From Elizabethkingia meningoseptica_A (GTDB lineage Bacteria; Bacteroidota; Bacteroidia; Flavobacteriales; Weeksellaceae): a stretch of DNA of 64,000 nucleotides. Position 1 is the first letter of the stretch. Each line of letters begins with the position of its first letter. Where the stretch lies: the NCBI RefSeq assembly GCF_045762675.1, contig NZ_JBJDLK010000002.1:310001-374000 (forward strand). Reading direction: 5' to 3'. A model generated the notes under the pieces. It saw nothing but the letters and a program-made list of their open reading frames with translations, made no database searches and was not told the origin of the DNA. A program made the translations under genes and the position numbers. Below are positions 9,242 through 18,367 of this stretch, piece after piece.

Positions 9242-10042
9242 TTATTGTAAAAATTTTCTAACTTTTGAGAGTGTAAAATCAATTATTCGGTTATTCGTGT
9301 GTCCATGTTCGTCAGCCATCATATAAGCACCATGTCCTGCAGGGAGTACAAACAACCGTGAATAGGGAAGCAATGTGTGAAGTTCAGCTGCATGTTCAAC
9401 TTTTACAACATCCCGATCACCATAGATTAAAAGAACAGGTTTATTGATATTCCGGAGCACTTCATCATCCCAATCTTCAAAATGGATCATTCTCTGACTG
9501 TCTTTCCAAAACATGTTATACAATTTGGATTCATCCGGATTTAACTGAAGAAAGTTTTCTTTCAGATAAGCAGGCATCATATCAATGGTTATCTGTTCCA
9601 TTCCCTCAAAGAAACCATCGATCATTCCGCTCCTTTTATATACACCGGACGCTGCAATAATTTTATCTACTTTTTCAGGAAAAAGTGCTGCAATTTTCAT
9701 AATGCTGGTCGCTCCGTTACTGAACCCAAAAAATGATGCTTTTTCTATGCCCAGTTTTTCCAGAAGATTAATAATATCTCTTGCATCCTGTTCAAAGGTT
9801 TCGGGGATTTCCCGGTGATCCGATCGTCCATGATTCTGCAAGTCAATTCCTATCAGCATAAAATCCTGAGAAAGCCTGCTAATTGTTTCTTTAAAATCTA
9901 ATTGTATAGAAGATCCACCGCCATGAATTAAAACCAAAGGCTTTCCTTCCCCGTATATTTCATAATAAAGACTAATATCATTAACTTCAAGAAACCCGGT
10001 TTGATTAGCTTTCACGTCAGTACCGGATTTCATAGTTGACAT
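9242..10042 (-). CDS. Alpha/beta hydrolase
   Basis: The 266-residue hydrolase carries the oxyanion motif LVLIHGGGSS, the nucleophile elbow GFSNGA (Ser), the acid in IYGDRDVV and the final His in PAGHGAYM. The N-terminus up to about residue 18 is weakly conserved, and Met4 is an alternative start. The cap region includes helices around residues 130-190. The substrate is unknown; esterases, lactonases and C-C hydrolases share this plan. It overlaps the upstream DinB-like gene by 26 bp, implying translational coupling. Confidence 0.86.
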   Translation of the reverse strand: MSTMKSGTDVKANQTGFLEVNDISLYYEIYGEGKPLVLIHGGGSSIQLDFKETISRLSQDFMLIGIDLQNHGRSDHREIPETFEQDARDIINLLEKLGIEKASFFGFSNGATSIMKIAALFPEKVDKIIAASGVYKRSGMIDGFFEGMEQITIDMMPAYLKENFLQLNPDESKLYNMFWKDSQRMIHFEDWDDEVLRNINKPVLLIYGDRDVVKVEHAAELHTLLPYSRLFVLPAGHGAYMMADEHGHTNNRIIDFTLSKVRKFLQ

Positions 10043-10541
10043 CGTATTTCATTCCTGGATAATCCAGTAAGCGACGCATTAATCCCATTTGGCCACACAG
10101 ATAATCTTCCCTGCCAATACACATTCCTATGAAATTGAGTTTGTTTTCTGTGATGAATGAAATATTCATATCAATTTTGAATATTTCAGCCAGCTGTTCA
10201 TCTGTTGCTTCCAATAGTTTTTGATAAACTTTGGGAGAAATAGCATGAAAGCTATCTTTCAATTCTTGAATATTCGGATAGGCAAAATTTTCATCCAGTG
10301 TCTTACCCATAAAAAAGAAGTCCTGATAAGGATCCTGATCCGGTAAACCTAAAATGTACCCCATTCCGTAACGTACATTTACAAAATTACCGGCCATCCA
10401 TATGATATGATTAGTTTTCCCGCCGATTCTTTTTAGTGCATCTTCTTCTGAAATACCATCCAGGACATTTATAAAACTCTGGGTGTGCATCCTGAATGCA
10501 GGAATAATGATTTCTAATTTTGATGATTGTGGTGTTTCCAT
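10017..10541 (-). CDS. DinB-like four-helix-bundle protein
   Basis: The 174 residues fit the DinB/YfiT-like helical bundle: IIPAFRMHTQSFINVLDGISEEDALKR, TNHIIWMAGNFVNVRYGMGYILG and a late helix with HIS-free CIGREDYLCGQMGLMRRLL. In many family members three His residues bind a metal, but the third-site His appears replaced here (IGREDYLCGQM), so metal binding is doubtful. Members are often thiol-dependent transferases or of unknown role. It is the first gene of the run that continues into the hydrolase and VOC genes, and it overlaps the hydrolase by 26 bp. Confidence 0.7.
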   Translation of the reverse strand: METPQSSKLEIIIPAFRMHTQSFINVLDGISEEDALKRIGGKTNHIIWMAGNFVNVRYGMGYILGLPDQDPYQDFFFMGKTLDENFAYPNIQELKDSFHAISPKVYQKLLEATDEQLAEIFKIDMNISFITENKLNFIGMCIGREDYLCGQMGLMRRLLDYPGMKYDVNYEIRY

Positions 10542-10730
10542 TGTGAGTTGATTTAAAATTAGTAATGGACTATCTTACTTTCTTTACCAAAATTAAGAAG
10601 CTCTACAACAATATGTACTTGCCTTATGACAAGAAATGATATTTAAAATTTATCTGCATTGTCAGAAAAGTCATCGGGATTTATTCTCATGCAGATTGTA
10701 CAGATTACACAGATTTTTTTGCTTTGCTCT

Positions 10731-10806
10731 GATGTGTAATTACTTTGGTAATTCTGTGTAATACTTTACTGGTAGAAGAAATATGTATCTATATGGTTTA
10801 ATAATC
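10731..10806 (+). repeat. ~75-bp direct repeat, copy A
   Basis: Starts GATGTGTAATTAC and ends GGTTTAATAATC. It matches copy B at 10866-10940 with one 1-base gap and only a handful of substitutions, mostly A/G. Confidence 0.75.
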
Positions 10807-10865
10807 GATGTAATAATATACTAATGCTTCGACAGGCTCAGCATGACATTGTCTTCTATTAAGCT

Positions 10866-10940
10866 GATGTATATTACTTTAGTAATTCTATGTAATACTT
10901 TGCTGGTAGAAGAAGTATGTATCTATGTGGTTTAATAATC
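10866..10940 (+). repeat. ~75-bp direct repeat, copy B
   Basis: Starts GATGTATATTAC and ends GGTTTAATAATC. It is the second copy of the element at 10731-10806, about 135 bp downstream, with the motif CTTCGACAGGCTCAGCATGA between the two. Confidence 0.75.
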
Positions 10941-10974
10941 CGCAAATCTTTACACACCAGCTATACAACAGGCT

Positions 10975-11562
10975 TTAAGATTCTTTTTTGTGGGAAACCA
11001 GTTCTTTGCGAATGCGACTCAATGATGTATCGGTAACCCCCAGATAGGAAGCAATTTGTTTAAGTGGTGCAAAGCGGATAACTCCCGGCTTTTGCTCCAT
11101 AAGGTTCAGGTAACGTTTAGTTGCAGAAAGTGTAATCATATCCAGAGAGCGTTGCTTCATGGTAAAAAGCTGATAACTGAACCAAAGACGCCCCCATTCA
11201 CTGAATCCGGGAACATTATGGTAGATATGCTGAAAGTCATCGAATTCTATTTTCCATAACAAGCAATCGGTAACTGCCTGAAGATTTTCCTGTGAAGGGT
11301 TTCTTTGAAAAAGGGAAGCGGGAACGATAACAATCTCATTATCTGCAAAAAATTCAGTTGTAATTTCATTGTTATCATAATCATAAACAAATGCCCGAAC
11401 CAAGCCGCTCTCCAGTAAGTAGTATTCATTGGCTGTTTCACCTTCATGCAGGAATATCTTTCCTTTTTCAATTTCTACTTTCTGATGGAGTGCAGCAATC
11501 TGCTCCATATCTTCATCCGATAATAAGAAATGCTGGTATATGGCTTTATAAATTGGATTCAT
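10975..11562 (-). CDS. Crp/Fnr-family transcriptional regulator
   Basis: The 195-residue protein has an N-terminal cyclic-nucleotide-binding-like beta barrel (residues ~20-115, KIFLHEGETANEYYLLESGLVRAFVYD). The C-terminal winged helix-turn-helix reads APLKQIASYLGVTDTSLSRIRKEL. No Cys cluster for an iron-sulfur centre is visible, so it is not an oxygen-sensing Fnr in the classical sense. This short type is common in Bacteroidota, and its effectors are largely unknown. It lies 2 bp after the glyoxalase-like gene and may be cotranscribed with it. Confidence 0.9.
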   Translation of the reverse strand: MNPIYKAIYQHFLLSDEDMEQIAALHQKVEIEKGKIFLHEGETANEYYLLESGLVRAFVYDYDNNEITTEFFADNEIVIVPASLFQRNPSQENLQAVTDCLLWKIEFDDFQHIYHNVPGFSEWGRLWFSYQLFTMKQRSLDMITLSATKRYLNLMEQKPGVIRFAPLKQIASYLGVTDTSLSRIRKELVSHKKES

Positions 11563-11564
11563 AA

Positions 11565-11933
11565 TTATTCTTCAAGCTTTTGGTTAAAGATAATATTATT
11601 TCCGAAAGGATCTGTAACGGTAAAAGCCAATGCACCATAAAAGGTTTTCTCCAGGCCAGGTTTATTATATTTATAGTTTTTAACAGAGATCTCTTTGTGA
11701 AAACTTTCAATTTCATCACACCATATAAAAACATGGGTTCCCGGGGTTCCGTCACCATGGTGTTCACTCAGGTGAAATTTAATATTCTCTCTCTGAACCT
11801 CCATATATACCGGAAAGTTCACATCAAAAGTATGCTCCCAAAGAATCTCAAAACCCAGCCAGTCTATATAAAACTCTTTGGCTTTCTGATAATCAAACAT
11901 CCGTAAAACAGGAATAATTGCTTCTGCTTTCAT
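11565..11933 (-). CDS. Glyoxalase/bleomycin-resistance-like VOC protein
   Basis: The 122-residue single VOC domain starts AIIPVLRMFDYQKAKEFYIDWLGFEI and ends TVTDPFGNNIIFNQKLE. The segment FHLSEHHGDGTPGTHVFIWC is typical of 'glyoxalase superfamily' proteins with ankyrin-free, bleomycin-resistance-like folds. The substrate is unknown. It sits between the DUF763 gene (11 bp upstream) and the Crp-type regulator (2 bp downstream), so the three may form a unit. Confidence 0.85.
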   Translation of the reverse strand: MKAEAIIPVLRMFDYQKAKEFYIDWLGFEILWEHTFDVNFPVYMEVQRENIKFHLSEHHGDGTPGTHVFIWCDEIESFHKEISVKNYKYNKPGLEKTFYGALAFTVTDPFGNNIIFNQKLEE

Positions 11934-11944
11934 AATGGGTATTT

Positions 11945-13156
11945 TTAGAATAACGATAATTGTATACCATTTAGTTTCTCAGGTTTCTTTGCATCTCCCA
12001 TGGTCGACTTACCTCCATATTTCCACGAAACGGCTCTTTCCTCTTCTATAACCTGATTAATATCGAAATCCGGAGTAAAATCCTGCTCTGCTTTAAGAAC
12101 TATCTGGTGAAGTTTGTTAATAGAATTGAGCTTATCGGCGTTCCCCAGTTTTGACTTTTCAATTCCCTTCTGAAGAATTTGAATACTCTCATCGTAAATT
12201 TTAATGGGAACCGGAAACGGATGGCCATCTTTTCCGCCATGTGCAAAAGAAAAACGGGCCGGATCTTTAAAGCGTGCCGGCGCACCATGAATTACTTCAC
12301 TTACAAGAGCAAGAGACTGCATGGTTCTTGGGCCAACACCTTCCAGCATCAGGAGATCTTCAAAATTCTGAGGCTGCTGCTCCCTGGTTACATACAACAA
12401 TGCCCCTAATCGTTTAAGATCGACATCTGAAGCACGAACATCATGATGATCCGGAAGAATAAGCCGTGCAAAATCCTGCATAATCTTTGTTGAATCTGTA
12501 TGTGATATCTCCAGAATGCCCTTTCTGTTGCCTGAAGCTTCAGAAGCTGTGAGATTAAGGATCTTTCCCTGAGATATGCCGTTAATACCGGTATGAGGTT
12601 CTTCTATAAAAGAAGTAAGGTTTTCAGACAGCCAGTGGTAGCGTCTTGCTGTACCATCCGCATCGTTGAGTCCCTGTTGAATAACACACCAGTTTCCCGT
12701 ATCAGTCAATATAAAATTATGCTGGTATAACTGATAGCCATCCTGAATAGCCGTATTATCGACTTTAGCAGACAGCTTACTCGCTTTTACCAGTTCTGTT
12801 CCGTTTAACCCTGTTTTATCTGCAATGTAAAGCAGCTCCTGTGGTGTATTTCTGGAATATTTTCCTTTGCCTCCGCATATAAACAATCCCAGACTTTGTG
12901 CATTTGGATTAATCGCCCGTTTGAGCGCTCCCATTACCGAGGTTGTAATTCCTGAAGAATGCCAGTCCATTCCCAGAACAGCACCAAAACTCTGAAACCA
13001 GAACGGATCAGATAATCTTCGGATTACTTCTTCTTTCCCGTAGTCAGCCAGTATTACTTCCACTATCGACAGACCAAGTGCCGACATCCGCTCATACAGC
13101 CAGGCGGGGACTTTTCCATAATGTAAAGGTAAATCAGCAGTTCCGGAACGTTTCAT
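11945..13156 (-). CDS. DUF763-domain protein with helix-hairpin-helix-like motif
   Basis: The 403-residue protein matches the DUF763 (COG1415) layout. It opens with RSGTADLPLHYGKVPAWLYERM and contains SFGAVLGMDWHSSGITTSVMGAL and GLFICGGKGKYSRNTP. A later segment, LLMLEGVGPRTMQSLALVSE, resembles the DNA-binding helix-hairpin-helix of repair enzymes, followed by DPARFSFAHGGKDGHPFPVP with conserved His, Gly and Asp residues. The biochemical role is not established; a link to nucleic-acid processing is an inference from the HhH-like segment. It is followed at 11 bp by the glyoxalase-like gene. Confidence 0.85.
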   Translation of the reverse strand: MKRSGTADLPLHYGKVPAWLYERMSALGLSIVEVILADYGKEEVIRRLSDPFWFQSFGAVLGMDWHSSGITTSVMGALKRAINPNAQSLGLFICGGKGKYSRNTPQELLYIADKTGLNGTELVKASKLSAKVDNTAIQDGYQLYQHNFILTDTGNWCVIQQGLNDADGTARRYHWLSENLTSFIEEPHTGINGISQGKILNLTASEASGNRKGILEISHTDSTKIMQDFARLILPDHHDVRASDVDLKRLGALLYVTREQQPQNFEDLLMLEGVGPRTMQSLALVSEVIHGAPARFKDPARFSFAHGGKDGHPFPVPIKIYDESIQILQKGIEKSKLGNADKLNSINKLHQIVLKAEQDFTPDFDINQVIEEERAVSWKYGGKSTMGDAKKPEKLNGIQLSLF

Positions 13157-13173
13157 AACAGGGCTAAGATAAA

Positions 13174-13207
13174 AAATCGACTCCGAAAAATATTACGAAG
13201 TCGATTT
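13174..13207 (-). terminator. Terminator after tpx
   Basis: AAATCGACT at 13174-13182 pairs with AGTCGATTT at 13199-13207, and a T-rich run follows on the minus strand. It is 23 bp past the tpx stop and separates it from the DUF763 gene. Confidence 0.7.
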
Positions 13208-13229
13208 ATAATTTTTTTATTGTATTTAA

Positions 13230-13727
13230 TTACTTTAAAGCTTCAAGAGCAGCATTATAATCCGGCTCCTGGGTAATTTCAGGCACCTGTTCTGTATAAA
13301 CTACTTTTCCGTTTTCATCAGCTACAACTACAGCACGGCTTAATAAGCCCTGTAACGGAGAATCTGAAAGTGTTACACCATAATCGGATCCAAAGTGACC
13401 TCTGAAATCTGAAAGTGTATCAACGTTATTCAATCCTTCAGCAGCGCAGAATCTTCCTAATGCAAAAGGAAGATCTTTAGATACATTTACTACAACAGTA
13501 TTATCAAGACCCGAAGCTTCCTGATTGAATTTTCTTGCGGATGCAGCACATACTCCTGTATCAATACTTGGGAATATATTTAATACTACTTTTTTTCCTT
13601 TATAATCTGCCAATGTTTTTTCAGCCAAATCAGCGCTTACCAATGTAAAATCTTTTAATTGTTCTCCAACGCTTGGTAGGTTTCCTACGGTAGAAATAGC
13701 ATTTCCTTTTAGTGTAATGTTTGCCAT
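13230..13727 (-). CDS. tpx: Thiol peroxidase (atypical 2-Cys peroxiredoxin)
   Basis: The 165-residue protein is a full-length Tpx. The peroxidatic Cys60 sits in DTGVCAASARKFN and the resolving Cys94 in LGRFCAAEG, the spacing of the Tpx class. It reduces hydrogen peroxide and alkyl peroxides using thioredoxin in the cytoplasm or periplasm; no signal peptide is present, so a cytoplasmic site is likely. It has its own terminator downstream and a ~240-bp gap upstream, so it is probably monocistronic. No OxyR-type site was identified by eye. Confidence 0.96.
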   Translation of the reverse strand: MANITLKGNAISTVGNLPSVGEQLKDFTLVSADLAEKTLADYKGKKVVLNIFPSIDTGVCAASARKFNQEASGLDNTVVVNVSKDLPFALGRFCAAEGLNNVDTLSDFRGHFGSDYGVTLSDSPLQGLLSRAVVVADENGKVVYTEQVPEITQEPDYNAALEALK

Positions 13728-13968
13728 TATTTAATCTATTTAATTTTAGATAAAAGTAAGGAATTCTGCCTTATTTTCACCGATGGAATATTTTAAATTT
13801 ATCATAAAGTTCGTTAATAGTTCCCAGCGATCAGTTAGCAAACCTGGTATACTTAGCCAACTACCAAAGACTAATTTAAAATCGAAAAATTACTGAAACT
13901 TCAAGTATTTTTTCTTTCAGAAAGACTCAATCTAATATCAGTTTTTATAGCAGACTTAGGTTAACATA

Positions 13969-14751
13969 CTAATCCAAAAAATAGTTGGGGTTAATTGATT
14001 TACGAGGCGAATCTTTAAGTTCAGAACCGTCCGGACCTACAACTTTAATTAGAAAATCCAATTGTTTTGTAGTAGGATTTGCATTAAATTCTCTTCTTTT
14101 ATTCAGAAACTCTTTTTTTTCAACAGCATATACTTTAGTATATTTCAAGGGAGCTATTTCTTCACTGGATTTTTGTATCTGCATTGCAGAAATCCAAATG
14201 GTATTCTTTTCATTATATGTTTCCAAGACAACACCAGACAAACCTTTAAACCTAAACGGTCCTTCCGGAATAGGAATATCGGGTGTAAACCATGCATAAA
14301 AAACGACTCCGGTATCTGTGGTTGTTTTTGCCAAAAGACAGTTATAGCCTGCAACTTTCTTTTCTCTTCCTTTAAGAATTGTCCATTGTAAAACAGGTTC
14401 GTCAAAAGAATATATATCACCATTTACAGGTAAAAACACAACCAATTTTTCATTTTCCTTATAAACACTACCTTTAGCTTTTGGCGGCATTACTGGCTGA
14501 TAATTTCCTTTATTACTTGTGATATAATCATAGTACATTTTAGCATCAGTATCAGCGTAAACAGATCTTGTGTTATTGAATAAAAGTTGATAATAATAGG
14601 TGGCAACTTCTTTATTTTCCGTTAGATTACCAATCTTCATTTCGTATATAATTTTTAAATCTGCTTTTTTACCCGCTTTATTCTGACCAAAAATAAAAAC
14701 AGGTAACATAAGAAGTAAAGCTAAAGCTGCAATTGTAATTCTTTTCTTCAT
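13969..14751 (-). CDS. GLPGLI-family secreted protein
   Basis: From the second Met (14751; an in-frame ATG also exists at 14763) the protein is 260 residues and starts with a clear signal peptide, MKKRITIAALALLLMLPVFIFGQ. The later segment TPDIPIPEGPFRFKGLSGVVLE is the family's GLPGLI signature, here with GLSGVV in place of GLPGLI. The family is restricted largely to Bacteroidota, is periplasmic, and its function is unknown. Its members often sit beside receptor genes, which is not the case here. A CAAACTTA box at 14845-14852 (minus TAAGTTTG) could be its promoter, but no matching -33 element was found. Confidence 0.85.
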   Translation of the reverse strand: MKKRITIAALALLLMLPVFIFGQNKAGKKADLKIIYEMKIGNLTENKEVATYYYQLLFNNTRSVYADTDAKMYYDYITSNKGNYQPVMPPKAKGSVYKENEKLVVFLPVNGDIYSFDEPVLQWTILKGREKKVAGYNCLLAKTTTDTGVVFYAWFTPDIPIPEGPFRFKGLSGVVLETYNEKNTIWISAMQIQKSSEEIAPLKYTKVYAVEKKEFLNKRREFNANPTTKQLDFLIKVVGPDGSELKDSPRKSINPNYFLD

Positions 14752-15175
14752 TATTAAAATCATTTTAGAAGTTTAATAAAAATTAAAAAAAGATCTTGTT
14801 ACTTTCTGCACTGTACACTTGCAATAAAATAATGCTCTCTGAAGCAAACTTAGCTGCTATTTTTTGTAGAAAAAAATATATGACTTATCAGAATAATTAA
14901 TTTAATACTGAAAACCAGCTACTTAAAATACATTAAAAGGATTGATTCATCATTGTTTTCAAACTTTTTAAATCAGGCATGAAACATTTTTAATACTATA
15001 AACAGATCGTTACAGAAGATTTCATGCAGCTTTTCAAAACTTTCAGAAGACTGTATATAAAATAGATCAGTTAATATAAAAATACATCAATTAACACTGG
15101 TAAATAATCAACAGCACATTTAACTTTTTATAACCATCATAACTTATATAACTTCCATATCCTATATAACTCTCA
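14752..15175. other. AT-rich intergenic stretch
   Basis: This 424-bp stretch lies between the GLPGLI gene and proC, both on the minus strand. I see no gene, hairpin or clear repeat beyond short AT-rich runs such as CTTATATAACTTCC. The only candidate signal is the TAAGTTTG box noted for the GLPGLI gene. Confidence 0.5.
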
Positions 15176-15964
15176 TTATGCTTTCTTTTCTATTTTTTGA
15201 AAAGATGCATTAATACCTTTAATAAGAGATGAGCTGAATCCCTGATGTTCCATTTCATTAAGTCCTACAATGGTACAGCCTTTAGGAGTTGTGACTTTAT
15301 CAATTTCATCTTCAGGGTGATTCTGATTCTGAATCAATAATTCTGCTGCGCCTTTTACCGTCTGGTTCACAATCTTCACAGCTGTTTTAGCGTCAAAGCC
15401 AATCTGGATTCCGCCCTGAACCATTGCACGCATAAATCTCAGAACATAAGCGATACCACAAGCGCCTAAAACAGTCGCAGCTTCCATCAGATCTTCATTG
15501 ATCTGTATAACACTGCCTACATGTGCCAGCAACTTTTTAACCTTATCCAGCTTTTCATTTTCCTTTCCATCATAAACCAAACAGGTTAAGGATTCTCCAA
15601 CATCCGATGCGGTATTCGGCATCGCACGCATTACTGTAATATTCTGATTATCTAAAGCTTCATGGATTTGCTGTATGCTTATTCCTGTAGCCATGGAAAC
15701 TACAATTTTATCTGATGTAAAATAGCTTCTGTGTTCCTTTAGTACTTCCAGTATATTAAAGGGTTTCAGCGTTACAAGAATAATATCCGACTGCGTTATG
15801 GCATGGGCATTATCAGAAGTTATCTGTATACCGTCTTCCTCCAGAAAAGCAATAGACTGTGTATTTCTTCTTGTCGCAATAATCTGGTAATCTTCTCCGG
15901 ACTTCAAAATCCCTTTTATAATGGAAAGCCCAAGATTTCCTGTTCCTAATACAGCAATTTTCAT
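15176..15964 (-). CDS. proC: Pyrroline-5-carboxylate reductase
   Basis: The enzyme reduces pyrroline-5-carboxylate to proline using NAD(P)H, the last step of proline synthesis. The N-terminal Rossmann motif is KIAVLGTGNLGLSII. The C-terminal dimerisation domain has the family signature VTTPKGCTIVGLNEMEHQGF. The start is set at the Met before KIAVLG (15964); a second in-frame ATG lies 6 bp upstream at 15970. At about 262 residues it has the usual length. It is divergent from the isocitrate dehydrogenase gene, with a ~160-bp shared region between them. Confidence 0.94.
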   Translation of the reverse strand: MKIAVLGTGNLGLSIIKGILKSGEDYQIIATRRNTQSIAFLEEDGIQITSDNAHAITQSDIILVTLKPFNILEVLKEHRSYFTSDKIVVSMATGISIQQIHEALDNQNITVMRAMPNTASDVGESLTCLVYDGKENEKLDKVKKLLAHVGSVIQINEDLMEAATVLGACGIAYVLRFMRAMVQGGIQIGFDAKTAVKIVNQTVKGAAELLIQNQNHPEDEIDKVTTPKGCTIVGLNEMEHQGFSSSLIKGINASFQKIEKKA

Positions 15965-16049
15965 AAGCATTTGGTTTTTAGTTTATTTTTCATCACAATA
16001 AATGTAGTTCATTTTTATCGATTTGTTCTAAAAATCATTCTAAAAACAG

Positions 16050-16057
16050 TAAATTTG
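16050..16057 (+). promoter_or_regulatory. Candidate -7 box for icd
   Basis: TAAATTTG fits TAnnTTTG and lies about 68 bp before the icd start. A TTTG at 16022-16025 is 24 bp upstream of it, longer than the usual 19-21 bp spacer, so the match is only moderate. Confidence 0.4.
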
Positions 16058-16124
16058 TTACTCAAAAAAATAATCACAGAGAGGGACTCTCTTTTTATAA
16101 CAAAGTTTAAAAAAACAAAAAAGA

Positions 16125-18344
16125 ATGTCAGAAAAATCAAAAATCTACTACACATTAACAGATGAAGCGCCAATGCTGGCTACACACTCATTTTTACCAA
16201 TTGTAAAGGCTTTTACCAAATCAGCAGATATCGAGATCGCTGTTCCTGATATTTCTTTAGCAGGAAGAATTTTGGCAAATTTCCCGGAATTTTTAAAAGA
16301 TGATCAAAAAATATCCGATGCTTTATCTGAACTAGGTGAACTGGCGACTAAACCTGATACGAATATCATTAAACTTCCTAATATTTCTGCATCTGTTCCG
16401 CAATTAGATGCTGCTATTGCAGAATTACAAGGAAAAGGTTTTGCCGTTCCTAACTATCCGGCAGAACCTAAAAATGATGATGAAAAAGCAATTAAAGCAA
16501 AATATGCTAAAGTTTTAGGAAGTGCTGTAAACCCTGTGTTAAGAGAAGGTAATTCTGACAGACGAGCGCCTAAGGCGGTTAAAAATTATGCGAAAGCAAA
16601 TCCACACAGAATGGGTGACTGGGCTGCTGACAGTAAAACAGATGTTGCCCATATGAACAGTGGAGATTTCTATGGTACGGAAACGTCAACAACTGTAGAA
16701 AACGCAACTAAATTCAGAATCGTATTCAAAGGAAATGATGGCTCTGAAAAAGTACTAAAAGATTTTGCTGCGCTTCAGGCGGGTGAGGTTATTGATTCTT
16801 CTGTAATGAATATTAATGCTCTTAAAGCTTTTGTTCAGCAGGCAATTCAGGAAGCTAAAGACAAAAATGTATTGCTTTCAGCGCACCTTAAAGCAACGAT
16901 GATGAAAATCTCTGATCCTATTATTTTCGGAGCTATCGTAGAAACTTTCTTCAAAGATGTATTTACTAAATACGCAGATACTTTCAAATCTTTAGACATC
17001 AACCCTAACAATGGTCTTGCTGATCTTTTTGAAAAAATAAAAGGAAATGCTCAGGAAGCTGATATTAAAGCTGATATTGAAAAAGCTTTGGCTGACGGAC
17101 CAAGAGTTGCTATGGTAAACTCTGACAAAGGGATTACAAACTTCCACGTTCCTTCTGACATTATTGTAGATGCTTCTATGGCTGCATTAGTAAGAGGTGG
17201 CGGTAAAATGTGGAATAAAGAAGGTAAAGAAGAAGATACTGTTGCTATCATTCCGGATCGTTCTTATGCAGGTTTCTACCAGGCGGTTATCGACGATATG
17301 AAAGCGCATGGAAAACTAGATCCTACAACTATGGGATCTGTTCCAAACGTTGGTTTAATGGCTCAGAAAGCTGAAGAATACGGATCTCACGATAAAACTT
17401 TCCAAATCACTGCAGACGGAACTGTTGAGGTTCAGGATGAAGCCGGAAATGTTCTTCTTTCTCAGAAAGTAGAAAAAGATGATATCTTCAGAATGTGTCA
17501 GACTAAGGATGCTCCTATCCAGGACTGGGTGAAATTGGCAGTAAACAGATCCAGACTTTCTGATACACCTGCGATCTTCTGGTTAGATAAAGGAAGAGCT
17601 CACGACAGAGAGATCATTAAAAAAGTAGAAAAATACCTTAAGGATTACGATACTACAGGTCTTGACATCAGAATTCTTGATGTGAAAGATGCAATGACTG
17701 AAACACTTAGAAGAGCAAGAGAAGGTAAAGATACCATTTCTGTTTCAGGAAACGTATTAAGAGACTATTTAACAGACCTATTCCCTATTCTTGAACTTGG
17801 AACTTCAGCAAAAATGCTTTCTATTGTTCCGTTAATGAATGGTGGTGGTTTATTTGAAACAGGTGCCGGAGGCTCTGCACCAAAGCATGTTGAGCAGTTC
17901 TTAGAAGAAGGATACTTAAGATGGGATTCTTTAGGTGAATTCCTTGCGCTTCAGGCTTCGTTAGAACATTTAGCACAAACGCAGAATAATCCTAAATCTC
18001 AGGTATTGGCTGACGCTTTAGATGAAGCTAATGCTAAATTCCTTGCTACAGATAAATCTCCTGCAAGAAAAGTAGGACAGATTGATAACAGAGGTTCTCA
18101 CTTCTACTTAGCCATGTACTGGGCTGAAGCTTTAGCAAACCAGACTGCAAATGCTGAAATTGCTGAAAAATTCAAACCTGTTGCACAAAGTATGCAGGAA
18201 AATGAAGCTAAAATCAATGAAGAATTGATCGGTGCACAAGGTAAACCCCAAAACATTGATGGTTACTACAAGGCTGATGAAGCAAAGACTTATGCTGCCA
18301 TGAGACCTAGTGCTACATTAAACACGATTATTGACGGAATTTAA
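16125..18344 (+). CDS. icd: Monomeric NADP-dependent isocitrate dehydrogenase
   Basis: The 739-residue length is that of the monomeric (type II) NADP-IDH rather than the ~400-residue dimeric enzyme. The isocitrate-binding segment VLREGNSDRRAPKAVK is intact. The C-terminal half has WLDKGRAHDREIIKKVEKYL and HFYLAMYWAEALANQT, regions that carry NADP-contacting His and Arg in this family. It converts isocitrate to 2-oxoglutarate in the TCA cycle in the cytoplasm. It is transcribed alone and ends at a strong hairpin. An ATG at 15971 upstream opens a different, unrelated frame and is not used. Confidence 0.97.
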   Translation: MSEKSKIYYTLTDEAPMLATHSFLPIVKAFTKSADIEIAVPDISLAGRILANFPEFLKDDQKISDALSELGELATKPDTNIIKLPNISASVPQLDAAIAELQGKGFAVPNYPAEPKNDDEKAIKAKYAKVLGSAVNPVLREGNSDRRAPKAVKNYAKANPHRMGDWAADSKTDVAHMNSGDFYGTETSTTVENATKFRIVFKGNDGSEKVLKDFAALQAGEVIDSSVMNINALKAFVQQAIQEAKDKNVLLSAHLKATMMKISDPIIFGAIVETFFKDVFTKYADTFKSLDINPNNGLADLFEKIKGNAQEADIKADIEKALADGPRVAMVNSDKGITNFHVPSDIIVDASMAALVRGGGKMWNKEGKEEDTVAIIPDRSYAGFYQAVIDDMKAHGKLDPTTMGSVPNVGLMAQKAEEYGSHDKTFQITADGTVEVQDEAGNVLLSQKVEKDDIFRMCQTKDAPIQDWVKLAVNRSRLSDTPAIFWLDKGRAHDREIIKKVEKYLKDYDTTGLDIRILDVKDAMTETLRRAREGKDTISVSGNVLRDYLTDLFPILELGTSAKMLSIVPLMNGGGLFETGAGGSAPKHVEQFLEEGYLRWDSLGEFLALQASLEHLAQTQNNPKSQVLADALDEANAKFLATDKSPARKVGQIDNRGSHFYLAMYWAEALANQTANAEIAEKFKPVAQSMQENEAKINEELIGAQGKPQNIDGYYKADEAKTYAAMRPSATLNTIIDGI

Positions 18345-18367
18345 TTCCCGGTTCATATAATTTACAG

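Larger units (their letters stand above)
10542..10974. other. 433-bp intergenic stretch holding repeat relics
   Basis: No convincing gene is seen. It contains two imperfect direct copies of a ~75-bp element (10731-10806 and 10866-10940). A CAGATTACACAGATT-like tract lies at about 10692-10712, and a CTTCGACAGGCTCAGCATGA motif at about 10826-10846. From memory, such short pieces recur between genes in Flavobacteriia. Confidence 0.6.
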
